Assembly (NCBI GenBank): GCA_964441505.1
Contig: CAYTUV010000017.1
Coordinates: 1-64,000, forward strand
DNA: 64,000 nt
Direction of reading: 5' to 3'
Origin: Fen-1258 sp964441505
GTDB lineage: Bacteria; Bacteroidota; Ignavibacteria; Ignavibacteriales; Melioribacteraceae
The notes under the pieces are model-generated. The model did no database searches and was not told the DNA's origin. It saw only the letters and a program-made list of their open reading frames with translations. The translations under genes and the position numbers were made by a program. Below, piece by piece: positions 16,671-24,900 of this stretch; positions within the stretch are counted from its first letter, which is position 1; the number at the start of each line of letters is the position of its first letter.

Positions 16671-16720
16671 GTTTGGAATATAGACATCACAAAATATTAT
16701 CATTGGAGTAAGTTTTTCTT

Positions 16721-16921
16721 ATGACACAAACACAAGCAACCGCTGAAATCTTTTGGACTGCATTTCGCGCATTAAAGAAAAAAGATCGTAATGCAGTAAT
16801 GAATAGACTTGTACAAGATGAAGAATTACGTGAAGACCTACATTATTCAATAATTATTGAAGAAAGAAAAAAGGAGTCAATAATTTCATTGGAAGAATAT
16901 CTTTCACAAAGAAAAAAATAA
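16721..16921 (+). CDS. Putative antitoxin of a RelE-type pair
   Basis: 66 residues, with 'FWTAFRALKKKDRNAVMNRLVQDEELREDL' as a helical, charged body and the C-terminal 'SLEEYLSQRKK'. No standard DNA-binding motif stands out; the pattern is one seen for short antitoxins placed directly upstream of RelE/ParE toxins. Its stop shares one base with the toxin's start (TAATG), so the two are coupled. Its function is inferred from that partner. Confidence 0.75.
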   Translation: MTQTQATAEIFWTAFRALKKKDRNAVMNRLVQDEELREDLHYSIIIEERKKESIISLEEYLSQRKK

Positions 16922-17187
16922 TGTATTCTCTCCTTCTTAAAAAGTCCGCATCAAAAGAACTTGGTAATCTTACTCCAAAACAAGAAGCTACTGTTATTAG
17001 ACATCTTGAAATAATTAATATTAATCCACGATCAGCCGGAGCTAAAAAATTTCAAGGTAGAGATGAATATAAATTAGGAGTTGGTGATTTAAGAATCATT
17101 TACGGAATAAACGATAAGATAAAGGAAGTTATCGTCTATATGATCGACGATAGAAAACGTATCTATAAGAGATTAAGAAGGAGATAA
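16921..17187 (+). CDS. RelE/ParE-family toxin
   Basis: 88 residues with the RelE fold pattern: 'LKKSASKELGNLTPKQEATV' helix region, 'KKFQGRDEYKLGVGDLRIIYGI' strands and 'VIVYMIDDRKRIYKRL' at the end. The Arg in 'DLRIIY' and the basic tail are typical of ribosome-dependent mRNA-cutting toxins. It follows its antitoxin with a one-base overlap. It could equally be a gyrase-directed ParE; sequence alone does not settle this. Confidence 0.86.
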   Translation: MYSLLLKKSASKELGNLTPKQEATVIRHLEIININPRSAGAKKFQGRDEYKLGVGDLRIIYGINDKIKEVIVYMIDDRKRIYKRLRRR

Positions 17188-17221
17188 TTCTTTCAATTGC
17201 ATGTTTTCAAAAACAGTCAAA

Positions 17222-17252
17222 TTGATGTTTGTTCTCCCTTGCTTTATATTTC
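17222..17252 (+). promoter_or_regulatory. Promoter of the aldehyde dehydrogenase gene
   Basis: TTG at 17222-17224 and TATATTTC at 17245-17252 give TTG-N20-TATATTTC. The core and following G match the promoter at 16641. The expected start near 17259 leaves only a short leader before ATG 17265 and about 18 bases before ATG 17277, and excludes a TTG start at 17229. Confidence 0.6.
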
Positions 17253-17276
17253 GTACAGAAAATAATGGGCGCATTT

Positions 17277-18869
17277 ATGAATTTTGATAAAGACCTTCAA
17301 TCCATTCAGGAAGCCAGAACATTAGCCGCAAAAGCAAAAGAAGCTCAACTCGAATTCAAACATTTCAATCAGGAACAAGTTGATAAAATTGTAAAAGCAA
17401 TGGCAGATGCCGGCTTTAATGATGCCGAACGTCTTGCAAGAATGGCTTATGAAGAAACAGGTTTCGGGAAAGTTTCCGATAAGATTATCAAAAATCAGTT
17501 TGGAACAAGAAACGTGTGGGAATCTATTAAAGATTTGAAGTCGGTCGGAGTAATTAATGTTCAGAAGGACGGAAAAATTATTAAAATTGCCGAACCGATG
17601 GGTGTTGTTGCAGCATTAGTTCCTTCAACAAATCCAACGTCAACAGCAATGTTCAAAGCCATAATTTCCTTAAAATGCCGGAATGCAATTGTTGTATCAG
17701 CCCACCCCAAAGCGCTTAAATGTACCTCCGAAGCTTTGAAAGTTTTATCTGATGCCGCAGAAAAAGCTGGGGCGCCTGAAGGATTGATTCAGTGTCTATC
17801 ACTACCGACTCTCGAAGGCACTAACGCATTGATGAAGGATAAAAACATTGCTGTAATACTTGCTACTGGCGGAATGCCAATGGTTTATTCAGCATATAGT
17901 TCAGGCACTCCTGCTTATGGAGTCGGCTCTGGAAACGTTCCTGCATTCATAGAGAAGACTGCAAATTATCAGAAAGCTGTTGCCGATATTGTTTATGGAA
18001 CCACGTTTGACAATGGAACATTATGTTCTTCCGAACAGGCAATGATAGTTGACCGATCTATACGTGATAAAGTTATTGAAGAGGCAAAACGAAACGGTTG
18101 TTATTTTGTAAATGAAGAAGAAAAGAAAAAATTAGAGAACAAAGTTGCCCGCGGTGCTAAGCTGAATGCCGATATAGTCGGTAAACCGGCGGCATGGATT
18201 GCAAATTACGCCGGTTTTACGGTACCGGATAATACAACGGTTCTCATAGCGGAATGCAGTAATGTAGGAAAAGATGAACCTCTCTCAATCGAAAAACTTT
18301 CACCTATGCTTGCATTTTATACAGTTGACGGCTGGTTAGAAGGATGCCATCGTTGCATTGAACTCTTACAATTCGGCGGAATAGGACATACGATGGCTAT
18401 CCATTCAAATGATAAAGAAATCATTATGAAGTTTGCTCTTGAGAAACCTGCGTTCAGAATTGTCGTTAATACACCGGCATCAGTGGGCGCAGTTGGTTAC
18501 ACAACGGGATTGATGCCTTCGCTAACATTAGGACCCGGTACCTGGGGCGGATCGATAATATCGGAGAATGTTACGGCCTCACATTTGATGAACATTAAAA
18601 CTCTCGCATTCGAAATTAATCCGGTAAACCCGGGTCAATGTGTTACCTCATTCGATCTTCCTTCATCGGCAGGTATAAAGAGTGGATATCAGGAGGGAAA
18701 TTTTACCAAACAGATTGAAGAGCGGTTAAGAGCTCGTGCGGGCAACCCGCCTACAACTACCAGCGGGGACGGGATCCGTAAGAGTATTTCTAAAGCCGAA
18801 AAAGTGGTTTTGGGAAGCGGAATATCAGAGGATGAAATTCAAAAAATTATTCGGGAATTTAATAAGTGA
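17277..18869 (+). CDS. Acylating aldehyde dehydrogenase, microcompartment type
   Basis: CoA-acylating oxidation of an aldehyde (acetaldehyde, propionaldehyde or lactaldehyde) with NAD. From ATG 17277 it has 530 residues: the ALDH nucleotide-binding core with 'MGVVAALVPSTNPTST', 'LATGGMPMVYSAYSSG', and catalytic Cys250 in 'FDNGTLCSSEQ'. After the core come a Gly/Pro/Thr-rich linker ('AGNPPTTTSGDG') and a short amphipathic end helix ('ISEDEIQKIIREF'), the layout of an encapsulation peptide that targets enzymes into microcompartments. ATG 17265 is an alternative start. It is a single gene under its own promoter. The EutN vertex protein at 746 suggests a shared compartment (inference). Confidence 0.87.
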   Translation: MNFDKDLQSIQEARTLAAKAKEAQLEFKHFNQEQVDKIVKAMADAGFNDAERLARMAYEETGFGKVSDKIIKNQFGTRNVWESIKDLKSVGVINVQKDGKIIKIAEPMGVVAALVPSTNPTSTAMFKAIISLKCRNAIVVSAHPKALKCTSEALKVLSDAAEKAGAPEGLIQCLSLPTLEGTNALMKDKNIAVILATGGMPMVYSAYSSGTPAYGVGSGNVPAFIEKTANYQKAVADIVYGTTFDNGTLCSSEQAMIVDRSIRDKVIEEAKRNGCYFVNEEEKKKLENKVARGAKLNADIVGKPAAWIANYAGFTVPDNTTVLIAECSNVGKDEPLSIEKLSPMLAFYTVDGWLEGCHRCIELLQFGGIGHTMAIHSNDKEIIMKFALEKPAFRIVVNTPASVGAVGYTTGLMPSLTLGPGTWGGSIISENVTASHLMNIKTLAFEINPVNPGQCVTSFDLPSSAGIKSGYQEGNFTKQIEERLRARAGNPPTTTSGDGIRKSISKAEKVVLGSGISEDEIQKIIREFNK

Positions 18870-18989
18870 ACTTGTACTTAAAAGTTCTTAGTGAATTCTT
18901 AGATATGAACAGAATTATTTGTTGTGATAATTATCATACTGATAAATCTAATTAACACTATTTTTGAAACGAATTAAAAAGAAAACTTA

Positions 18990-19175
18990 ATGAACAAAGT
19001 AAAAGAGAATAATTTTTATAAGTGGTCGGTTGATAAGGGTGACTATAAACGTGATGAGGAATCTACAATCTCCTTCATGAGGAGAAAAATATTCAGAAGA
19101 AGATTGAAGCAAGCGTTTTGGATTTTTCTCTACTTCTCGTTAGTAATATTACTCAGCTATTTTATTTTTGCCTAG
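18990..19175 (+). CDS. Small single-helix membrane protein, unknown
   Basis: 61 residues: a highly charged N-terminal half rich in Lys/Arg and one membrane helix at about 42-60 ('FWIFLYFSLVILLSYFIF'). TATTTTTG at 18959-18966 is a full -7 box match placed about 24 bases before the ATG, though no TTG lies at the right distance. It ends just before the convergent lptB. No family was recognised; its small size makes it a moderate call. Confidence 0.5.
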   Translation: MNKVKENNFYKWSVDKGDYKRDEESTISFMRRKIFRRRLKQAFWIFLYFSLVILLSYFIFA

Positions 19176-19177
19176 AG

Positions 19178-19933
19178 TTAAGAATAGCGGTCTAATTTAA
19201 ATTTTTCACCGAGATATAATTTCCTCACTTCGGTGTCTTCAGCCAAATTGTGTGCAGTTCCGTCTTTAAAAATTTTCCCGTTGATCAGAATGTATGCGCG
19301 GTCAACAATACTCAATGTTTCATGAACGTTATGGTCGGTTATCAGTATTCCTATTCCTTTATTTTTCAGATTAGCAACGATATTCATTATATCTTCGACT
19401 GCTATAGGATCGACTCCTGCAAATGGTTCATCAAGCAATATAAATTTTGGATTAGTTGCAAGTGCCCGTGCGATTTCACACCGCCTTCTTTCTCCGCCAC
19501 TCAGCTGGAAACCAAGATTTTTCCTTACATGCACAATTCCCAGTTCATTGAGTAATTTTTCCTGCCGTTCTTTTCGCTCTTCATTTGTAAGATTCATCAT
19601 CTGAAGTACAGCCATGATATTATCTTCAACACTCAATCTTCTGAATATAGAAGCTTCTTGAGGAAGATAGCCTATACCCATCTTTGCGCGCTTATACATA
19701 GCTTCATCTGTAATTTCCAAATCTTCAAGGAATACTTTCCCATCATTCGGTTTGATCATACCAACAATCATATAAAAGGTAGTTGTCTTTCCTGCACCGT
19801 TCGGTCCAAGCAATCCAACCACTTCCCCTTGCTGTACCTGAACAGAGACACTATCAACAACTGCTCTCTTCTTATAAACCTTTTTCAGTTTTTCACTTCT
19901 TAGTATCAGGTTTTCCGACATAGTATTCTGCAT
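19178..19933 (-). CDS. lptB: LPS export ABC transporter ATPase LptB
   Basis: ATPase of the LptB2FG complex that extracts LPS from the inner membrane. 251 residues with Walker A 'GPNGAGKTTTFY', the LptB-typical 'YLPQEASIFRRLSVEDNI', signature 'LSGGERRRCEIARAL', Walker B 'FILLDEPFAGVDPIAV' and switch His in 'ITDHNVHETL'. The start at 19933 overlaps the LptA-like gene by 41 bases; a second ATG at 19921 would shorten this. It is the last gene of the Kdo/LPS run and is convergent with the small gene at 18990. Confidence 0.95.
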   Translation of the reverse strand: MQNTMSENLILRSEKLKKVYKKRAVVDSVSVQVQQGEVVGLLGPNGAGKTTTFYMIVGMIKPNDGKVFLEDLEITDEAMYKRAKMGIGYLPQEASIFRRLSVEDNIMAVLQMMNLTNEERKERQEKLLNELGIVHVRKNLGFQLSGGERRRCEIARALATNPKFILLDEPFAGVDPIAVEDIMNIVANLKNKGIGILITDHNVHETLSIVDRAYILINGKIFKDGTAHNLAEDTEVRKLYLGEKFKLDRYS

Positions 19934-21308
19934 CCTTTATTAAATATGAAAGAATATCTTTACGGTTAATCAGAAGATTTTCTTTCGTCGGTTTATTGGT
20001 AAATATTCTGAATGTAGGAATTGTATAATCTTTTTCTTTTCCGCTTATAATATTTTCCGGATGAAATTCGCTAACCGGTTTCCCGTAGAACCGAACATCA
20101 GAAACACTCTTATTCTTAAAAATTATTTTTGCCCGTTCGGAACTGGATTTTATTAAACCGTTTGGTTCCTCTTCTTCATACATGTAATAAATGCTTAGTG
20201 CATTGCCTTCAACTTCTGTTTTTTCCAATCCTTCTTTATTGAAAAACAATTTAATTTTTTTACCCGAAATCTGGTCATACCTGTTAAGAGAGTCTTTATT
20301 AGCCGTAATTATTGACGCATTAAAATTGATATCAATTTTTTCAAGCCTGTTATCTCTCATGATCATTCTTATTGAATCACCTACGATTTGTGTTTCTTCG
20401 TTCCACATTACCGGCGGCAAAGAATCTGATTCCCTCCGAAACGTCTCAATCAGGTTTCCTTTTTTGTAATAAAATGTCTGGCTATTAACCGAAGCAAAAT
20501 TTTTACGGACTATTTTAACCGAATCCGTGGCGATGAGCTTCTTTGTACTGTCATCAAATGATTCCAGGACTTTGGCTGAAATCATTAACGTGTCAAGTTC
20601 ACCTGATGCTGTTGTATCAATGTTTACGAGGAAAGGATTACCGGTAATCTTTGAGTAATTAGTTTTTCCAAAATCCTCAAGCCTATTCCCGAAGATTGCC
20701 AAATGATTAGAAGGATTATAAATCCTGATGTTGTTAAACGCAAAAGTTTCATCAGTTTTGCGGAAGTGAATCAGGCTGTCGGCAAAGATTGTTGAAGTAG
20801 TATCACTGATCATAACATTTCCGACTGCAACAGCTTTATCATCATCGTCAAAAAAATTCAGACGATCTGCTTTCAGTTTAGAGATTGAATCGTGCAGTTT
20901 AACATTTTCATAAAAATTTGAATACTTTTCATCAAAATAGTAATAGCCGTTTTTCGATTCGAGCCAGACATGTCCATCATTTAGTGAAACTCCGACATTC
21001 GAAAATGCTATCTTTTTATTACCGTAGTAGTAACCCCGCTCGGTTGTAATAGTGATACTATCCTGAGTTACAACAACTTTTCCAATTAATTCAGCCTCAT
21101 TTCTGGCAACATACTGGATAGCTCTATTGCATGTAATTCTCACCGCACCCTGAGTTATTACCACATCCCCTTCAAACTCCTGAATTGTCTCCCCGTTTAC
21201 CAATTTGCCTGAAAACGTTGAGCCTCTGATCTCAAGCGGCTCACCTGATTGCGAATAAACAACGGATGCACAAAAAATTAATAGTATGAAAAATCGGTTT
21301 GTTTTCAT
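19893..21308 (-). CDS. LptA/OstA-like LPS transport protein, extended
   Basis: 471 residues with a signal peptide ('FFILLIFCASVVYSQS', cut after about residue 19) and repeated OstA beta-jellyroll units: 'GETIQEFEGDVVITQGAVRITCNRAIQY', then repeats of 'AELIGKVVVTQDSITITTERGYYY' type. It is well over twice the length of E. coli LptA, as usual for the Bacteroidota OstA-like protein. It would form the periplasmic bridge carrying LPS. It is flanked by lptC (4-base overlap) and lptB. Confidence 0.87.
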   Translation of the reverse strand: MKTNRFFILLIFCASVVYSQSGEPLEIRGSTFSGKLVNGETIQEFEGDVVITQGAVRITCNRAIQYVARNEAELIGKVVVTQDSITITTERGYYYGNKKIAFSNVGVSLNDGHVWLESKNGYYYFDEKYSNFYENVKLHDSISKLKADRLNFFDDDDKAVAVGNVMISDTTSTIFADSLIHFRKTDETFAFNNIRIYNPSNHLAIFGNRLEDFGKTNYSKITGNPFLVNIDTTASGELDTLMISAKVLESFDDSTKKLIATDSVKIVRKNFASVNSQTFYYKKGNLIETFRRESDSLPPVMWNEETQIVGDSIRMIMRDNRLEKIDINFNASIITANKDSLNRYDQISGKKIKLFFNKEGLEKTEVEGNALSIYYMYEEEEPNGLIKSSSERAKIIFKNKSVSDVRFYGKPVSEFHPENIISGKEKDYTIPTFRIFTNKPTKENLLINRKDILSYLIKDAEYYVGKPDTKK

Positions 21309-21847
21309 TTAGAACTGCCTGTACGATTCTTCGAGTAGGTCACATCAGAAATTTTATAGTTTTCCAAATGCTGGTCCGATTCAAGTCCAAATCCTTGAAT
21401 TATCTCTTTAGGCGAGGTAATGGTAACAAATTTATCAGTAACTATTTTCTGATCACTATTGCGCCACATAAGTGAGCTTGTCTTCAGAACAGTACCGCTG
21501 TCGTTCTGCGCGACAACACTATCGATTGCGTACATGTCTTTAGTAACGTCATCCACCTTTCCGCGCAGCGAAGTTAACCATGAAGTATTCTTCTGTTCAT
21601 TATTATAAAAATTTATTTTCACTCCTTCGAGAAGTGTTGTTCTCTGCAATTCAAACATTTTCAAATGAGTAGAGTACAGAACAGCTTTTAACCTGCCTTC
21701 ATCCGTGAACATAATTTTTGAGCTCCAGCTTTCATTCGTAGGTATTTCCCCCTCTACGATCAACTTCTCAACCTGAGGCTGAATTTTTTCTTCGGAACAT
21801 GAAATGAGAAATATTATAATGATGAAGGATACAAAATTTCTTTTCAT
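21305..21847 (-). CDS. lptC: LPS export protein LptC, lipoprotein form
   Basis: 180 residues with an N-terminal lipobox ('IIIIFLISCSEEK', Cys17) in place of a membrane anchor, followed by the LptC beta domain ('LKAVLYSTHLKMFE...LLEGVKINFYN...LRGKVDDVTKDMYAIDSVVAQ'). LptC hands LPS from LptB2FG to LptA. Start and stop both overlap neighbours by 4 bases (kdsD and the LptA-like gene), so the three are translationally coupled. Confidence 0.88.
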   Translation of the reverse strand: MKRNFVSFIIIIFLISCSEEKIQPQVEKLIVEGEIPTNESWSSKIMFTDEGRLKAVLYSTHLKMFELQRTTLLEGVKINFYNNEQKNTSWLTSLRGKVDDVTKDMYAIDSVVAQNDSGTVLKTSSLMWRNSDQKIVTDKFVTITSPKEIIQGFGLESDQHLENYKISDVTYSKNRTGSSK

Positions 21848-22821
21848 CTTGATTGCAGACCAAGCTTTACTAAATCGTGAAGATGGATTATACCTTCGGG
21901 CTTATTATTTTTATCAGCGACAATAAGAGAAGTGATATTGAATTTTTCCATTTGCTGAATTGCGAATGATGCCAGGAATTCTTTGCTGATTGTTTTAGGA
22001 TTTTTCGTCATCAGTTCAACTGCCGACAAATTTTTAATCTCTAATGTTTTCTCTAAGAGTCTTCTCAAGTCGCCGTCAGTAATAACTCCAGTAAGTTTCC
22101 CGGTTTCGTCAACCACACAGGTTGTTCCAAGTCTTTTGGACGTGATTTCCAAAATCGTATCCTTGATGGAGGCTTTTTCATTTACGATCGGGATATCTTT
22201 ACCCTTAATCATTATCTCGGAAATCTTGAGAGAAAGACGTTTGCCCAGACTTCCACCGGGATGCAGCAGAGCAAAATCCTCTATTGTGAAACCGCGCAGT
22301 TCAAGAAGTGCAATAGCCAGAGCATCCCCCATCACCAGCGAAACAGTAGTTGATGCCGTAGGTGCTAGATCATGAGGACAGGCTTCTTCTTTAACATTGA
22401 CGTTCAAGATAATATCACAGTCCTTAGAAATTTTAGAATTAATTTCTCCGAGCATTCCAATAATAGTTGCGCCGATTCGTTTCAGCATAGGAATAAGCTG
22501 ATGCAATTCTTCCGTATGTCCGCTTTTAGAGACCAGAATTACAATGTCTTCTTTGCGCACCATTCCGAGATCACCGTGAAGTGCGTCTGTGGGGTGCATA
22601 TAAATGGCTGCGGTACCTGTTGAGTTCATTGTAGCAACAATCTTACGCGCGATGATTCCGGATTTACCCATTCCTGTAAATACAACTCGCCCCTTGGACT
22701 CAAAAATCAACTTAACCGTCTGCGCAAAATTTTCATCTATAGTGTCTGCCAGATTAATAACTGCCTCACCTTCTATTCTTACTACTTCTCTACCTTTAGC
22801 AATAATTTGATCGTCTGTCAC
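21844..22821 (-). CDS. kdsD: Arabinose-5-phosphate isomerase (KdsD/KpsF)
   Basis: Converts ribulose-5-phosphate to arabinose-5-phosphate, the first step to Kdo. 325 residues: a SIS domain with 'FTGMGKSGIIARKI' (about 49-62) and 'HGDLGMV...VSKSGHTEEL', the isomerase stretch 'APTASTTVSLVMGDALA', then two CBS domains (about 205-322). The full KdsD architecture is present. It sits between a gene of unknown function and lptC in the Kdo/LPS operon. Confidence 0.94.
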   Translation of the reverse strand: MTDDQIIAKGREVVRIEGEAVINLADTIDENFAQTVKLIFESKGRVVFTGMGKSGIIARKIVATMNSTGTAAIYMHPTDALHGDLGMVRKEDIVILVSKSGHTEELHQLIPMLKRIGATIIGMLGEINSKISKDCDIILNVNVKEEACPHDLAPTASTTVSLVMGDALAIALLELRGFTIEDFALLHPGGSLGKRLSLKISEIMIKGKDIPIVNEKASIKDTILEITSKRLGTTCVVDETGKLTGVITDGDLRRLLEKTLEIKNLSAVELMTKNPKTISKEFLASFAIQQMEKFNITSLIVADKNNKPEGIIHLHDLVKLGLQSR

Positions 22822-22844
22822 TGAGTCCTCTAATTTTTTGCTGA

Positions 22845-23600
22845 TTAGTTTTTGCCGGAGAAGAAATTAAAAAATGATTTTTTCTTTTGTTCAACACCCG
22901 CGCCAAATTGGTGATAGTCCAATTCAACACGCTGTGCAAATTTGTTGTAAACTAAAAATCCTTCTGCCAACTGTTTATCGGTGAACTCATCAAGATTGGT
23001 GAATAATCTGCCTGGATTAAGCGCCGTTTCAGAATTTTTATTGTTCAGCAAGATCATCATTTCATTGTAGTAGTTCGTAACAGGAATAAAATGATTTATT
23101 CCGCTCTTAGCGTTAAACACCCAGACTTTTTTATGCACAGGCGCTATAACAAGGACAATTTCATTTTTGAGGATATGAATTTCTCGAACAGTCGATTTGT
23201 CAAATGGAGCTTTTTCTCCCGGAATCCAATCGGAGTAAGTCCAAACTTTTGCCTGATGTAAGTCATCGGGAATCTGATCCGCAGCAGTACCTTTGATATC
23301 AACTTCTATCTGTCCATCAAGTTCTTCGTGAATGGTAACATAAACTTTGCCCACATCAAATGTGATATTTGCGACGGCTAAGACGGGTGATGAAGAAATT
23401 TCAAGATCAATTGTATCACCTTCCTCGCCAAGTATAAAATTACCTTCGCCAAACCGGCCATAACCAAGTACCAGCAGGTTCTCGATTATATCACGATACT
23501 GTTTATAGCCCAGCTTGTTTTCCGGCAATGCGGCAAAAAGCCATCTCTTTTCTCTCGGACTTAGCTGGCGCGGAAATTTTTCATTAATGTTTTGTTGCAC
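22845..23600 (-). CDS. Unknown protein in the Kdo/LPS operon
   Basis: 251 residues without signal peptide or membrane helix. The N-terminal 40 residues are polar and helical ('SPREKRWLFAALPENK'), followed by strands with many acidic residues ('EGDTIDLEISSSPVLAVANITF') and a C-terminal segment ending in 'KKKSFFNFFSGKN'. No family was recognised. The gene overlaps the 3' end of the kdsC-like gene by 17 bases and is 24 bases before kdsD, so co-expression with Kdo synthesis is strongly indicated. A cytoplasmic accessory role in Kdo or LPS production is only a guess. Confidence 0.78.
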   Translation of the reverse strand: MQQNINEKFPRQLSPREKRWLFAALPENKLGYKQYRDIIENLLVLGYGRFGEGNFILGEEGDTIDLEISSSPVLAVANITFDVGKVYVTIHEELDGQIEVDIKGTAADQIPDDLHQAKVWTYSDWIPGEKAPFDKSTVREIHILKNEIVLVIAPVHKKVWVFNAKSGINHFIPVTNYYNEMMILLNNKNSETALNPGRLFTNLDEFTDKQLAEGFLVYNKFAQRVELDYHQFGAGVEQKKKSFFNFFSGKN

Positions 23601-24081
23601 GGCTTACTGGCTCCTTAAATTTTTTTATATAATTGAATATTTCATTCAACATCGACTCGCAATTGTCTCCGGAGGCAATAAAAGATACAGCACGTTTAAC
23701 TTCTCTTCTTGCACTCTTCGGTGCACAGGATAAACCGCATTTTTGAAGAAGAGGAAGATCCAACAAATCATCTCCCATATAAAATACATTTCGGTAATCG
23801 ATTGAATGAGAGTATAAATAAGCATCCGTCATATTTACCTTAGCAAGCGAACCGGCAAGTACAATGCAATTATCAATCGTCTTCAACTTTATTATTAAGT
23901 CATCTTCAGACCTGGCGGTAACTATTCCAAATTTTACACCAAGCTGATTAAAACTGTTATTCGTCTTCGAAATGGAATCAAAACATTTTTCAAGGGACAT
24001 ATTACCATTCAGCAAAACGCCTTCAAGATCAAAAAGGAATAGTTTGATCTCACGCATCTTAAATAGCACTTCACTTTTCAT
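23584..24081 (-). CDS. KdsC-like HAD phosphatase with altered motif I
   Basis: 165 residues of the KdsC family, which removes phosphate from Kdo-8-phosphate. Visible are motif I 'FLFDLEGVLLNG' (Asp18, Glu20), motif II in 'FGIVTARSED', Lys in 'GSLAKVN' and motif IV 'YMGDDLLDLPLL'. In HAD phosphatases motif I is DxD; here the second Asp, the general acid/base, is Glu, which could lower or change activity. Context between kdsA (11-base overlap) and the unknown gene supports a Kdo role. A start at the ninth codon is possible. Confidence 0.85.
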   Translation of the reverse strand: MKSEVLFKMREIKLFLFDLEGVLLNGNMSLEKCFDSISKTNNSFNQLGVKFGIVTARSEDDLIIKLKTIDNCIVLAGSLAKVNMTDAYLYSHSIDYRNVFYMGDDLLDLPLLQKCGLSCAPKSARREVKRAVSFIASGDNCESMLNEIFNYIKKFKEPVSRATKH

Positions 24082-24886
24082 TCTTAACTATATCGTCTAT
24101 TTGTTTGATCATCACTAATAGTTTTTTTAATGAACCAAGCGGCAGTTGACTGCTTGCATCGCTTAAAGCTTTAGAAGGATCCGGATGTACTTCCAAAAAT
24201 AATCCGTCAATTCCTACTGCCACGGCAGCTCGCGCCAACGTTGGTATAAACCGTGCTTCACCACCCGATACATCGCTGTTGCTTGGTAACTGCACAGCAT
24301 GCGTTGCATCCATAATGACCGGGTAACCAAGTTCTTTCATTATTTCGAGAGCACGCATATCAACAACCAGATTGTGATACCCGAACGTTGTGCCGCGCTC
24401 AGTTAAGAGAATTTTTTTATTCTTGACCGATTCAATCTTTTGTATCACGTGCTTCATATCCTGAGGAGCGAGGAATTGACCCTTCTTTACATTAATTACT
24501 TTTCCGGTTCTTGCGGCAGCAATCAATAGATCGGTTTGTCTGCAAAGGAAAGCGGGGATTTGTAAGATATCCGCTACATGGGCAACGCTTGTAATTTCAT
24601 TTTCATTATGAATATCTGTAAGGATTGGAACCGAAAGCTCTTTTTTAACTTTTTGTAGAATCTTAAGAGCTTTTTCAAAATGGATTCCGCTGAATGAATT
24701 AATATTTGTACGGTTTGCCTTTTTGTAACTCGATTTGAAGATGAATGGAATATTTAATTCAGATGTAATTTTTTTTATCTCTTCTGCAGTGTGCATTGTG
24801 ATCTTTTCATTTTCAATAACGCACGGACCGGCAATTAAAACCAAAGGCGAATTTCCGCCAATAACAATTTTGTTCACTTTCACCAT
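24071..24886 (-). CDS. kdsA: Kdo-8-phosphate synthase
   Basis: Condenses phosphoenolpyruvate with arabinose-5-phosphate. 271 residues with 'LIAGPCVIEN' (Cys22), 'FKSSYKKANRTNINSF', 'PILTDIHNENEI', 'DILQIPAFLCRQTDLL', 'NVKKGQFLAPQDM' and 'FLEVHPDPSKALSDASSQL'. The Cys in 'GPC' is the metal ligand of the metal-dependent class, where E. coli has Asn, so this should be a metalloenzyme. It begins 15 bases after ruvB ends and leads the Kdo block. Confidence 0.95.
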   Translation of the reverse strand: MVKVNKIVIGGNSPLVLIAGPCVIENEKITMHTAEEIKKITSELNIPFIFKSSYKKANRTNINSFSGIHFEKALKILQKVKKELSVPILTDIHNENEITSVAHVADILQIPAFLCRQTDLLIAAARTGKVINVKKGQFLAPQDMKHVIQKIESVKNKKILLTERGTTFGYHNLVVDMRALEIMKELGYPVIMDATHAVQLPSNSDVSGGEARFIPTLARAAVAVGIDGLFLEVHPDPSKALSDASSQLPLGSLKKLLVMIKQIDDIVKNEK

Positions 24887-24900
24887 TATAGCACCAGTTT

